Positions 1-11,900 of a stretch of 64,000 bases of DNA are shown one piece after another. Made by a program: the position numbers and the translations under genes. The notes under the pieces are model-generated. The model worked only from the letters and a program-made list of their open reading frames with translations, did not search any database and was not told the DNA's origin. Location of the stretch: contig ML976723.1 of NCBI GenBank assembly GCA_010015655.1, positions 62,001 to 126,000 on the forward strand, read 5' to 3'. Origin of the DNA: Bimuria novae-zelandiae CBS 107.79. Lineage: Eukaryota; Ascomycota; Dothideomycetes; Pleosporales; Didymosphaeriaceae. Position 1 is the first letter of the stretch. Each line of letters begins with the position of its first letter.

Positions 1-893
1 TTCTTGCCCTAGTAACTCTTCTTTAGTCTATATAGCTATTTTCCTTTGCCATTTTTCTTTTTATACTATTAAGCTTTATTAGTTATAATAATATCTCTGT
101 CCTAGTCTCTTCCTGCGGGCCTAGATTAATTCTCTTATCTAGTAAGTAGCCTAGTACTATGTTGCTTTTCTAGCTTGCGTTCGTATAGGCGATTATCTAC
201 TTTAATTATATTATTAATAAGTTCTTCCAGGTCGTCTGCTTTTCCTTAGTAGACTAATTCGTCCTTGACCGATTCTTTTAGTCTATTATAGTAGGTAATT
301 ATAAGTGGGGCTTCCCCCTATCTATTAAGTTCTACTATAATCTATTTAAACTCTAGCGTATAAAGTACTGCCGATTTTTCCTGGCGTAGGCACTAGAGGC
401 GTAGTTTAGCTTAATATCCCTTATTAATAGTGCTAAATATTCCTTTTATGGCCTTACAAAAGGACTCCTAGTCCTTAAAGGCGTCCTTAGTAGCGTCTAA
501 GTTATAATCCTCTAGCTTGCTATTCTTAAGAAAGTTATTTATTATTAGTCTAGCCTACGCGGCTGCCTTGTCTTGCATATTTATATAGGTAACTAAGATC
601 TTGTCTTGTTCTATGTTAAACTTTCCTAGGTTGTAGCGGATAAATAGTTCTATCTGGATTAGGAACGTTCCTAGGTGGCCCTTTCTAGAATAGGGTTCGG
701 GCTTTAGGACCTTTAGTTAATGTTTTGCATTTTCCTATTGGCTTATCTTCTCGCTTATTTGGTTGATAATTTCCTGTAGCTAGGCTATCTAAGCTACTTG
801 TTTAATGACTATCTCTCCTAGGGTCTTTTTCTTAGGTGCCAGAGCTACGGTGGTTGAACTAGGTCCTGCTATTATACCGTAAGGTAGTTAAAG
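1..893 (-). pseudogene. Ty3/Gypsy gag remnant, cut by window edge
   Basis: The minus strand carries a decayed gag-like reading frame full of TAA/TAG. It resembles the gag of the Gypsy element at 52.1-53.7 kb: both have the stretch that reads as a gag segment with a YYNRLK-type motif (here around 230-300). Gag lies next to the LTR at 894-1349, so that LTR is the 5' LTR of a minus-strand element whose pol and 3' LTR lie left of the window. The decay is mostly C-to-T and G-to-A, as in RIP. Confidence 0.7.
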
Positions 894-1349
894 TATTATA
901 AGGCTCTTATACCTTATTCTAATTTAGGTTAGGGTAGTAAGGTATCGTAGTGCTTTATAAATTATTTAGTAGTATAAGTTAATGCGACACTTAGCGCGAG
1001 GCTAGATAATCTAATCTTATAATAAAGTAAGATAACTATTAGTTTATATAAGAGAACGTACTCGCATAGAAGATATGTAAGTTAACTACGAAGAGAGAAA
1101 CAATATAGAAGAATCGTTACACTATATACTAGTCTATTTCTTCCTCGTGGTCCCGCCAAGACCCCTAGGTCCCAGGGGCCCTCGAGGTCCCATGGGATCT
1201 CGTCTTATGCGGGACCTCGTCACGTGGCTGCTGACCTAAGCTACCCCGCGCCCTATTGTGTCCCGTTGACTTTTACTACTTTGTTAATAATTACTGCCTT
1301 GGCGTAATTGTCTGGCTTCTTCATCCTTGTGGATTTCGTGATCGTAACA
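894..1349 (-). repeat. 5' LTR of the truncated Gypsy element
   Basis: The left end is a degraded TGTTATGAGG (read as TATTATAAGG) and the right end is TAACA. About half of it matches the solo LTRs at 4732-5111 and 5992-6371, and it is more distantly related to the LTRs at 46586 and 53757. A CG-rich stretch (1145-1250) is almost unmutated although its surroundings are heavily mutated. The right flank starts CCTAG; the matching duplication would lie outside the window. Confidence 0.75.
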
Positions 1350-2621
1350 CCTAGCCTGCTACTTAACCTAAGTAGTAGTGTAAGGCGTCTTAGCTATCTA
1401 TATAGCCTTAGTGCCTGCTACTATCCCTGGTGGTGACGGCGTCCTAACTATAGTCAGGCATAAGAGGACGCGCTCTGGATCAGGAGGAACTAGCCTTATC
1501 ACTTAAAAGCCAGCCTTAATATTCTGCTCTGTAAAGACAGCCCTACGTACGCGTGGGTAGATTGACAGGAACTCCTCCTTTTCTATATAATAGACACCTT
1601 GTTAGGCAAGCTCAGCAACCTTATATCCGTACACTGTCTTAAGAGATGAGAAGTAGCTTGTATCCAGAGGCTATAGTAGATAGCTCGTGTAGGCAGGCAT
1701 ATATAGGCTAATAATCCTATGTTCTCTATAGTACTAATTAAACTTAAGGGTAGCGTGGTTACTATGCCTGTCTAAGATAAATAGCTACTATCTACCTATA
1801 GTATAAAGCTCTATATACTAATTAAAGTGCTCTAGCTAGGCAATCCCTAACTAATTAGTTATTTAGTTATTATTACTAATAGCTAGTACTTAGCTAGTAG
1901 GTAGGTTAGTATACTAGCTAGCTTAATAAAACTTACTAAATAAAATAAAAAAAAGTAGTAAAATCTAGCTAGACGCGTTTATAGTCTTAATTATTATAGT
2001 TTAGTCTTAATTACCTAGCTATACGTGTATAGCTCTACCTATAGTATCTAAGCTAGTGACTACTCTAGACGTAGAGGCGATCCTTATCATAAACCCTATC
2101 TTATTAAAATTATAGGTATTTATATCTAGTATACTATATATCTGACGCGTCTTCTCTATAACCTTGTACTAAGTAAAGATTTTAATAGGATTCTTATATA
2201 GCGCGCGCTAGCTATAGAATCTTATATTTTATTTTATTTATAGCTTTAGCTAAGTATTAATAAAGCGCAATACCTAGCTCTTACTTATAAATAAAAAAAA
2301 TAATCTAACTACGTGTAGTAAGTAAATAATCTACTATTTTATATATGTTAATAATATAAGGCGAAAATCTTTATTAGTTAAGCGCTAGAATTTAGCCTAC
2401 TAAAGCCTATTTTTTTTTATAAGATATAGCTTACGTTTTTAGGTATTAGTAGTAGCTTAAAGGCAAGCATATTTAGCGTAGTTATAAGTAATTAATTTAG
2501 GAATATTATATAATCGCGTAGCCTAATAGTAAATTTTAACCTACTTGTTCTAAATTACTTGTATTAATAAAGCTAGTCTGCCTTCTTTCTGGAGCTGCTG
2601 GGTATCCTGTGTGGTTGGCAT
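1350..2621 (-). pseudogene. pogo/Fot1-type transposase relic (DDE_1)
   Basis: On the minus strand an ATG at 2621 opens a decayed frame. It begins with a helix-turn-helix (psq-like) region (2621-2350) and later contains the YLLQPLD-type signature of fungal pogo-like DDE transposases (around 1650). The frame continues to the LTR at 1349, which appears to have removed its end. Many CAA/CAG/TGG positions are now stops. No terminal inverted repeat was recognised, so this is a truncated copy of a family different from the neighbour at 2689-4577. Confidence 0.7.
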
Positions 2622-2688
2622 CGTGGGTGTTGTGTAGAGGCGCGTTGTGATTTTGGTGGGGTACACGGATGACTGGTGGAACACCTTA

Positions 2689-4577
2689 CTCGCCCCACAC
2701 GCCAACCGGAGGTTGGCCCTGCGCAGCCCAACGTAACTTCATAGCCTAACGTAACTTTTTATCGCGGATTTTTCTATTTTCTTAATAAATAACCTATAAC
2801 CATGCCTAAATATTATAGTAAGAGCTATAAAATTAAGCAGCGTATCTCTAATTGTCTCTCTAGTTTTTCTAGCTTAGAAATACCCAATTTTGCAGCTGCA
2901 GCACGCGAATAGAGCGTGCCTATTTCGCGACTTCGAGCGCGCGCTGGAGGCCGGATCAGCCACCATAACCGCAGCGGCACGAATCTACGACTCTCAGAGA
3001 CCTAGGATAAAGCGCTAAAGTTATATATACGTCGCTGCAACACTATTAGCATGCTATGCCTTATGCCGTAGTTAAAAGGTGCTACTTAATATATCCTTAA
3101 TCGCGCGTACCCTAATAGCAGAGCTCCCTTACTTAGTAAGGACTAGCCATCGTGATAGCTATTAAGAAATCTAGACTATCGCCGCATAAAGCAGAAGTCG
3201 TAGCATATTAATTGTATAGTAATAGTAACGTTTAAAGCTTACAACTATTATTTTATTAAGCTTAAAAAGGTAATATACACCTACGGCGTTACCCTATTAG
3301 ATACCTATAATATAGACGAAACCGGTTTCCGCATAGGCGTTAGTAGCAATTAATAAATTATTATTATAGAGTTTAATTATTCTTATATTTCTGCGTTAGA
3401 GACGTCGCGCGATTATATCACGAGTATTAAATTAATTTCTAGTAATAGAAAGGTGCTCGAACCTATGCTTATCGTATAGACCGTTAATTACCTTTATTAC
3501 TAGTATACAAATACGGCGCTGCCTAATAGCTATATAATCGCTATATTAATATTAGGATACGCTAATAACTCTATTTTAATAAAGTAGCTAAAGTTTTTTA
3601 AAATACAAACGCGCGCGCGCCAGAAAGGCGTATAGTAATTACTTATATTTAATAGATTTAGTAGCTACCTTACTATCGAGTTTATATAGTTCTACGATAA
3701 TTATAAGATACTCCCCTTCTTACTACTACTATATTTATTACATTATCTACAGCCTCTAGACGTCGTCTATTTTTAGCTATTAAAGCAGAATTATAAAAAG
3801 GCTATAAAGATAGCCACCCGAACTAGCTACACAGACTTTAACAAAGTCGAATTTCTACATGCGATCTATAGGATTAGGATAGATACATTTAAGCATAGCA
3901 TAATCCTAAGCGCCTAAAAGAAAGCTAGGATCTTTCTATTTAATCTAGAGCTTATTTACATAAAGCTGCCAGCACCTATCCAGACGCTATCCCTATTAGT
4001 TCTATTCGCTGTTAATTCGAGCCCTATCGCCAATACACCTATAGCATATCAGCGGCAGCATCAAAAAATGTCGCGCGCCCTAGAGAGAAGCAATATATCA
4101 AGCAGGAGGCTTACAAAATTCCTAGAAAGCTCGCAATTGCTAATCGATAGTCTCGCGCTGGCCCAGCGCGACCTTATAGATATTACTCTAGCAGCTTAAC
4201 AACGCTAAAAAAGGTAGATTAAAGATAAAAGACTAGTATAAAAAGGTAGCGTAGTGACTGTTAAAGCAGCACGATAAGTAATTAATTAATATATAAAGCT
4301 TAAGGCTTAAAAGGTTACTTAAAAGGCTATAAAAACGTATAAGGACGCCTACTTGCAGAGCCTATAAAATTAGCCCTAATAGGTCCTATCTCTTAGAGAG
4401 ATGACTGTAGATCCTGCCCTACTTGCTACACTAACTCCACTATATATTAGCCTATATAATTGAAGTCTACGCTGTTAATAGACTAGATTAATTTTAATTC
4501 TCTATATAAAGTTACGTTAGGCTACGAAGTTACGTTGGGCTGCGCAGGGCCAACCTCCGGTTGGCGTGTAGGGCGAG
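2689..4577 (+). mobile_element. Fot1/pogo-type DNA transposon with TIRs and TA duplication
   Basis: The element begins CTCGCCC.ACACGCCAACC and ends with its reverse complement. The inverted repeats are about 70 bp (2689-2760 and 4507-4577) and nearly identical, differing mainly by C/T and G/A. TA flanks both sides (2687-2688 and 4578-4579), the Tc1/mariner-pogo target duplication. At 1889 bp it has the usual size of fungal Fot1-like elements. The TIRs keep their CG-rich cores while the interior is AT-shifted. Confidence 0.92.
2802..4463 (+). pseudogene. Fot1/pogo-type transposase, RIP-inactivated
   Basis: One reading frame runs from the ATG at 2802 to a TGA at 4461-4463 (553 codons) with no visible indel but many in-frame TAA/TAG. 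The order is an N-terminal HTH region (2802-3010), a DETGF motif at 3315-3329 holding the first catalytic Asp (codon 172), a region near 3650-3700 where the second catalytic Asp appears changed to Asn, and an LQPLD motif near 3745. Loss by point mutation alone in an intact-length frame is what RIP predicts. It could not make a working enzyme as it stands. Confidence 0.88.
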
Positions 4578-4731
4578 TACCGGTAACGTAGTTTATAAGC
4601 GAGCTACGCATATAAGCGAGCTGCACACCTCATCAACTTTCTATAACGAGTTACATATAAACCACGATAGCTTAACTAACTTCTACTTAATTACCCTATA
4701 AAAAAGTAGATATTAATTTTACTATCCTAGC

Positions 4732-5111
4732 TGTTATGAGGCTCTCACACCTTGTTCCGATCCGGGTTAGGGCGGCAAGGTATCGTGGTGCTTTACAGAT
4801 TATTTAGTGGTACAAGTTAATGCGACACTTAGCGCGAGGCTAGACAATCTAATCTTATAACGAAGTAAGATAACTATTAGTCTGTATAGGAGAACGTACT
4901 TGCACAGAAGATATGTGAGTTGACTACAAGGAGCATAACAAAGGAAACCATCCTGTATATATATCCGCGTGCTCAGTTGCTTAGTACCACTAATCAACTG
5001 AGCAGTCACGTGCCTTGCTTCGTTGCTCCTTGGCGCACTTGTTAACCCGTTCCTCGGTCGCCTGTCCTCATAAGCGCCCATCCGCCCATCATCCTGTTCT
5101 GGTTCGTAACA
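4732..5111 (-). repeat. solo LTR, target duplication CTAGC
   Basis: A 380-bp LTR with TGTTA...TAACA ends is flanked on both sides by CTAGC (4727-4731 and 5112-5116). It is a near-identical inverted copy of 5992-6371. No internal region is attached, so it is a solo LTR left by LTR-LTR recombination. Judged by comparison with the LTR at 894-1349, its sense strand is minus. It carries far fewer RIP-type changes than the surrounding transposase. A 93-codon ORF inside it has no family resemblance. Confidence 0.93.
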
Positions 5112-5635
5112 CTAGCTATTAATTGTATTTAAATCCCTAGTAGCTAGCACGCTATTATACTATTTAATATTTTTAAAAGTATGCTACGTAGCTAGCGCGC
5201 TAGCGTACTCCCTTAACGTAGTTACTAGCCTAAATTAAAGAAACTTACTAATCTAAAAAAAAGGCAATTATTAAGTATATATTTAACCTAGATTCGTGAG
5301 GCTTTACGCCTACTCTATGTACTGTACAAAATATAATAAATAAGCTACTTACTAAGCGTAGCGAAGGCTATGTTAGCTAGCTATAGCCTAAAAACTTTAT
5401 TAAATAAGTAAATAGCTTTATAATATAATTTATTTTATTTTATAATTAATACTAAGCTCTTTACGAGATCCTAAAAACTACATAGGCCTAGTTTAAGCTA
5501 GTAGTACGTATAAAGGCTACCTATAGTATCTATAATAAGGATACTTTTAACTTTAATAAGACTATCTTTTTAATAGATAAAATACCCTCTTAGTTAGTTA
5601 TTACTAGCTTAGAGAGATGTGGTGTAACGCGGCTA

Positions 5636-6429
5636 TCTAGTTACTAACTTATAAAGTCTTCGATTTAATCTGTTTTCCTAACACCGATCTGATTTAGATT
5701 GGCTTCGGCCTTTGAGATCATTTTTCTAATACTACTCTATATTAGACCCTTATTAGACCTATTACACCTCTCTTCTACTAGGATTCTTTATTAGACTAGC
5801 CTTTTAGTTTATTAATTAAACTTTCCCGCTTGTTAGCATTTAGCTCATGAAAATAATATTTACTAAGTACTTAAATATATAGTTTCATTATTTATTGTAT
5901 ATAGTTTAGTACCTTTTTAGTATCCTTTCGTACCAGGCCTATTAGTACTCAATACATTCTTGGTTACATTTTTATCCACGCACTCCCACATTGTTACGAA
6001 CCAGAACAGGATGATGGGGGGATGGGCGCTTATGAGGACAGGCGACCGAGGAACGGGTTAACAAGTGCGCCAAGGAGCAACGAAGCAAGGCACGTGACTG
6101 CTCAGTTGATCAGTGGTACTGAGCAACTGAGCACGCGGATATATATACAGGATGGTTTCCTTTGTTATGCTCCTTGTAGTCAACTCATATATCTTCTGTG
6201 CGAGCACGTTCTCCTATACAGACTAATAGTTATCTTACTTTGTTATAAGATTAGATTGTCTAGCCTCGCGCTAAGTATCGCATTAACTTATACCACTAAA
6301 TAATCCGTGAAGCACCACGATACCTTACCGCCCTAACCCGGATCGGAACAAGGTGTGAGAGCCTCATAACACACATGCCTCTGAGTAGAAACGTCTAAAT
6401 AGATTCTTTGAGTGATTAGCGCCGATATA
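5636..6429. mobile_element. unclassified insertion with possible 8-bp duplication
   Basis: Compared with the sister transposase at 20510-20550, this copy is interrupted between 5635 and 6430. The flanks CGCGGCTA (5628-5635) and CGTGGCTA (6430-6437) look like an 8-bp target duplication with one transition. Without the solo LTR at 5992-6371 (and its 5-bp duplication) the insertion is about 410 bp. I see no clear terminal repeats or coding frame. An 8-bp duplication would fit a hAT-like non-autonomous element, but that is inference. Confidence 0.4.
5992..6371 (+). repeat. solo LTR, target duplication CACAT
   Basis: A 380-bp LTR, the inverted near-identical partner of 4732-5111, starts TGTTACGAACC and ends CATAACA. 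CACAT flanks both sides (5987-5991 and 6372-6376). It differs from its partner at only a few positions. Separate target duplications show that the two copies came from two independent insertions, not from an inversion. Confidence 0.93.
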
Positions 6430-7540
6430 CGTGGCTAACTAAAAGTATTCTAATCAGGTAATTATAGGTAAGCTATATTAATTTATGGAATTAATACAAG
6501 TAAGTAACCCTGCCTTTTATTATTTTCTTTAGCTAGTACTACTCCTTTACCTAGTATAAGGGCGATAATAAACTAGGTAACTAGACTATACATAAGCTTA
6601 GTATTACCTAACTATAGTACTTTATTAAATATATAATAAAGCGTAAAGTAAGCGCGCGTTAGCTACATATACTTAATAATTTTAAAAGCTTTGTGAAGAG
6701 AATAGCAGTATTACTTTTTATATACTACTATATATATTATACCTTTTAGAGCTACTTAATATTAATTATTCTTGCTATTAAAGCGAGCGCATAGTTACTA
6801 AATTAAAAGCCAAATATATAACTATATTAACTATATTACTAAGTTTAAGTTTTTACTAGCTTTCTGTGCTACCTAAAACTAATTAAAAAAAATCTACGCA
6901 AGTTTTTAAGACGCTAAGCTAGTTCTATATAATCTAAAAGTAGTACTTTTAAAGCTTAATATAAAGCTTTATACGCCGTCGCTAGTAGTCTTACTAAAAG
7001 CCTTATAAAAGTTTAGAATACTAAGTAATGCGCGTAAGCTACATATTTAATTGTATTTAGTTTATAAGAAAATGTAAAAGTATTAAAAATTCTCTCTTAT
7101 ATTAGTTATTTAATTACTTATGTAGCTTATAAAAGGCGCTAAAAGGATAGTATATTTAGTAGTACTTATACGCGATAAGATAGCTACTCTATAAAAGGTA
7201 AATAAAGTAGCTATAATGCGTAAATAGCGTAAAAAGAAGTAGATCCAGAAGTAAGACACATTATTAAACGTAGAGAGAAAGGATATTATTACTTAAAAGG
7301 CTATTAAGTAGTAACTAGAGGGAGAAACGCGGTATAGCCAGACGCGACTAGGTGCGGGCTAGCAGGCTTTAGCGCGTTGCACGCGCTGTGGGGAGCCTGG
7401 ACACAACTTACGTACGTGTAAGAAGGCTTTTCTAGATACCACTTAATTTATAATAGCTATTATATTAATAGAAATTAATGCTTTGTGAATTTATACGCTA
7501 TAAAAGGCTTAGAGACTTGGTAGGGTGCGTAGCTCGCTTA

Positions 7541-7964
7541 CCGTATTAACCCACGTACCGTCCCGATTCGCGTGCCGCTAATGACATGCTCATCACCACA
7601 AAGATAAAGCTATAGAGAGCCACAAAATAGCTATTATTATAACATTTTTTAGTAGAGAGACTTGTAACATGCTCGCAATTAGTATAGACTACTTATATTT
7701 ACTTAAGAGAGTAATTATCTTGCTATAAAAGTTAACTTTTAGTAAAGTATTAGTATAGCTTTTAGGGACTTTTTAAAGCTATAATACTACTCGCGCGTCT
7801 CTTAGGCTTAGATTTTAAAAGAAGAGCTTTTAAGACTTTATACTTACTTTTTTATATAGTTTAAAATACTTTCTTTATACCTCGCGTATAGCCCTTTATT
7901 TAGCCTATATCTAATATCTTTCTACTTTAGCTCTCTCTCTCTCTATACGCTTCTCTCTCCCTAT
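7541..7964. other. AT-rich unassigned stretch left of Gypsy element
   Basis: No coding frame or terminal repeat was recognised. It ends in a CT-rich run with a TCTCTCTATACGC motif just before the LTR at 7965. A similar run follows the 3' LTR at 19507, but that similarity goes beyond the 5-bp duplication and may be chance or a pre-existing repeat. Confidence 0.5.
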
Positions 7965-8211
7965 TGTGACGGCCTGGCAGGCCAGCAGGTCACATGAGCT
8001 CGCGTACGAGGCGCAACTACCTTACGTCCAAGCGCAGCTGCTCGCGCATCCAGGGCAGCTACCTTAGATAGATAGTTATTCCGCTCCAATAGCCGCGCAC
8101 AAAAGCGCGCGAGCCCTGTGTACCTATAGCTACCTTATCTTAGTGTAGCTAAAATAGAGCTAACCTACCTTATTTACTTTTTTAATGCAGGAGTCCGCGC
8201 TTACCTTTATA
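7965..8211 (+). repeat. 5' LTR of the + strand Gypsy element
   Basis: It is 247 bp and starts TGTGACGGCC; its end has decayed to TATA where the 3' LTR has CACA. Every difference I saw from the 3' LTR is a C-to-T or G-to-A change in this copy, roughly twenty in all. This fits RIP acting on this copy only. Confidence 0.92.
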
Positions 8212-8735
8212 TTATACTAAAATTTTCTTCCTTAGCTAGAAGATGGCAATATAATATTAGGTTAAATAAATATCTTAGAGGACCTACTATACAACTACGC
8301 TAAGCTATTAGTTTATTAAAAACATAGTTAATTAATATAAAAAGATTCTTAATACTACTAAGCGAGGCTTAAAGGGAGTTAAAGAATAAATAGTTTAAAC
8401 GTAATACGCTATAGTAGCTAGAAGAGCTAAAGATCTTATTACTTCTATTAAATAAATAGTAATAATATCTATACTATATATAATATAATAATACTAAAAC
8501 ACCTACTTATAGCGTTAGTCCTAAAGAAGGAGATGCTAGGCAACGCGTATAACTTATCTAAACGCTTTATTTACTAAGAATATAAAATCTAGAGCTATAG
8601 CTCTATTACTAAGGAAAACTATAATTAAGATACTTTCCTAAAGCTCGCCCGCATTTAGTAAGGTATAAATAAGGACCTTTTATAACCTTTCTAGCTACTT
8701 ACCTTTACTAGTAATAACCTAATTACTATAATACT
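8212..8735 (+). pseudogene. gag, upstream part (Gypsy)
   Basis: This is the AT-shifted, stop-filled start of the Gypsy internal region, between the 5' LTR and the Copia insertion. It contains lysine-rich gag-like codons, but no domain can be named with confidence. It continues after the Copia element at 13849; ATACT is present on both sides of that insertion. Confidence 0.55.
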
Positions 8736-8906
8736 TGTCAGATGGTATGATAAGTAGATGTTGATGCAACTTAATAGTATTTGTTATTTTTTGTTGTATT
8801 GTCCACTGTGTTTAGTTGGTTTCGGATATTTTGCTAGTGTGCCAAGCCAAGTGGTCCCTGCTCGATTGTATAGATCTGACCTCACCGCAGCTTATTCTAT
8901 CTAACA
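8736..8906 (-). repeat. 3' LTR of the Copia element
   Basis: It is 171 bp and differs from the 13678-13848 copy at a few transitions only, such as TGTCAGATGG versus TGTCAAATAG. It contains well-preserved CA and TG sites, so the LTRs are less mutated than the internal region. Confidence 0.92.
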
Positions 8907-8949
8907 CACCCCTTCAGCTTAGAAACTCTTTAAGCTAGCACTTATACAA

Positions 8950-11900
8950 TTATAAGGTCTTTAAGTTACTCTTAAATCTCCTTAAGAGGCATAGTATTTG
9001 TTACCTCCTTAGTCTCTATATTAACTAATCTAAGTTATTAGAGAAAACCCTCCTACTTGCTCTTAGAAAACACCTTTGTAAGGCTGTTAGTAATTATGTC
9101 CGCTAGCTACACATGCTCTACCTTAATCCTGCCTATAGATACTTCTTGTCGGATCTAGTGGTTGTAGACGTCCACATGCCAAAGTTTGGTTTAGAGGCGG
9201 GAAACCTCCTTAGTTACTAGGCGTATAGTTTATTTATTATCGTACTAAATAGTGACTGTGCGCGCGTCCAGTTTAATCTTAAGTTCTTAAAGTAGTCTTA
9301 AGATAAAGAGTGCTTCCTTAGCTACCTAAGAGAGAGCCAGCAGCTCGGCCTTAGTAGTTAATATTATTATAGTGTCTTGTTTGTTTACTTTCTAGGCGAT
9401 AAGACTGCCAAAGAGCTTAATAGCGTAACCTTAAGAGCTCTTACAGTCTATTATATTATTAGCAAATAATGCATCGCTTACAATCTAAAGTCTAGTGTCA
9501 CCTCTAAGCTATAGGGCTCGCTACTTTATGCTTTAAAGGTATAGGAGAACTTAGTCTGCTGCGTCTTAGTGCTTAGTCCCTAGGTTTGACAGAAATCGAG
9601 CTAATCGTGATGTTGCAAAGGTAATATCTAGCCTAGTAGTAACTATAGCAAAGAGCAGCGATCCAATCTTATATTAAAATTTATTAATTTTAGTTAGTGT
9701 TGCTAACCCTTTCCTTGGTAGTAATTTAATCGCAGCTATTAGAGTGTCATGTTAAATATTTGTCTTGTCTGCTAGTTAGCTAATCTTATCTAAATAGGAG
9801 GCCTATAATAGTTAAATCTTACGGCTTATTTAGTCCCGTACAACCTCTATGCTAAGAAACCATTAAAGGTTGTTTCCTCTAGTAAGAGTGTACTTGTCTT
9901 ATAAGCGTTTAATTACTTATTAAGCTTCTTATTCTTTGTCCTTATGGTACGCGAGTATAATGTCGTTAACGTAGAAGAATATAATAACTCTATCTTTAAT
10001 TAGGCAGCATGGCTTGTAAGGCACTATCTAGAAGCCTAGCGCTTTAAGCGTTGTCGTGAATTCTCTTTGCTAGAGGAGTAGTAAAATGCGAAGGCCGTAT
10101 AGTGCTTTATTTACTTGTAATATTGTTCCAGGCTTCTAATAACCCTAAGGCATTCTCATGTACACCTCTTAATCTATTGTTGCGTGGATAAAAGCGTTGG
10201 TGACGTCGTACTGCGTGAGCTCCATATTATAGTAAGCTACTATTGCCATTATTATTCGGAATAACTAGCTGATAAGCGTGGCTGCGTAAGTGTCTTGCGA
10301 GGTAATATTTTGTTACTAATTGCCTTAGACGACTAGTCGCGCCTTGCACTTTAGCAAGCGATAGTGCTTATTAAGTTTATAGGTGTATACCTATATATAG
10401 TTAAGGATCTGCTGTCCTATTAGTTTAATCTTCTTTATTAGAATTTCTAACTATAATTTTATCTCTTAGTGGCTTGCGAGGTGCACTTGCTTAGCCTTTT
10501 AAAATATCTCGCCTATTAGGTAATCCTTAAGCTTGGTTTGGCACGTTGGTAGAGGTGGAAGTTAACTTTAATAGGGCTTTAAGCCTTTAGCGAGCATTCT
10601 TATTATCTTAGCCTTATCTATAACTTCTCCTTTATATTTTCCAATACGGCCAGCTTAGGTTCCCGCCATAAAAGCTACTACCTAAGGGATCGTTATAGAG
10701 GACGCTTATTACGTTAGACTTATTTAGTCTCTAGCCATTAACTGTGCAAGTAACGCGACAGGTAGTAGTGTAGTTAGAGGAGTTAAGTAGCTATCCCTAA
10801 TCTTCCTTCCTTAATAGTAGCCTGGTGGATCTGCTTTATCTTATTATTCTAACGAATCTACAGTGGCTTTATCCTTATAAAAGGAGTCTGTTTATAGTTA
10901 TTAGGTAAGAGTTAGTAACTTAATAGTTTTTACATGCGTTACTATTTCTTAAAGCGTGCTATGCATAAGACTATCTATAAAGTTCTTAATTTTCCTGTCG
11001 AATACTAACTCTTCGTTAAAGATAACGTCCCGGGTACTTATTACTTTGCTAAGTAACGGTATCTATATTTGGTAGATATTTAATGATTAGTATCTAACTA
11101 GATAACTAATCCATGCCTTCGGGTCAAGACGTTGTAGGCGTGATTTACCTTAGTAAGTATCATTAGTCATTGCAAATGCCTTGCAGCCGTACGCTTTTAA
11201 GTGTGCAATGTTAGGTTTTCATAGTAACGTGACTATCCTATTACTAAAAGCGACTCGTGTGAAGAATATTTCGTATGGTGTTTTCCAGTAATTTGCATAG
11301 TTTGGTGTTCGATTGTAGAGATATACAGCGGCTCTTGTAATCTCAGGCCATAGCTCTTAGGATAGGTTGGCATTAAGTCGCATGGCACGAGCTTTCTCCT
11401 TATTTACACCCCCTAAGCGTTCTGCGCCTCTATTTTGTGATTATGTATCTAGTGCGAAAGGCTCTATAATTATTCCTTAAGTTGTTAACTATTTCTTAAC
11501 TTCTAGTTTAACTATAGCGATCTCGTTGTCTGCTTTAATAGTCTTAACAGAGATGTTGTAGTGGTTCTTAAGGAATAAGATAAATACTAAAAGGGCATTA
11601 ATAATTAACTTTGCTATTTAGTAATTCGTAAAATAGAGGTCTTATTACATACCTAAAAACTTATTAGTAATTAGCAATTAACTCTTCTCTTTAGTGACTC
11701 CTTAGATCTCGTATGTGTGGAAGTTAATGCTAAGCCTCTCTCCAGGTCTATCTTCGTTTATTCGTGGGGCGCGGCTTATTTACTGTCTAGACTTTGCTCT
11801 CCCGCATAAGTTGCATTCCATAGTTGTAATGCCTTTAACACGCACCCCTTCAGTTTGCTACACTAAGTGTTTAATAGCCACTAAGCCTAGGTGTCCTAGT

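Larger units (their letters stand above)
4615..7538 (+). mobile_element. Fot1-like DNA transposon interrupted by solo LTRs
   Basis: Imperfect inverted repeats begin AGCGAGCTRC at 4615 and end as the complement at 7538, with TA on both sides. The interior is a heavily mutated transposase on the + strand (about 5120-7440) that aligns with the element at 19861-22130 over its whole length. Shared segments include the LDSRGF-like region (5290-5310) and the C-terminal lysine-rich part (7100-7330). It is interrupted at 4732-5111 (solo LTR) and 5636-6429 (a second insertion). Removing these leaves about 1.7 kb, a normal size for the family. A partial extra copy of the terminal motif lies just outside at 4596-4610. 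Confidence 0.75.

Noticed and set aside
4800..6303. Near-identical 93-codon ORFs at 4800-5081 (-) and 6022-6303 (+)
   Set aside because: They lie wholly inside two copies of one LTR; their similarity comes from the repeat, not from a gene family.
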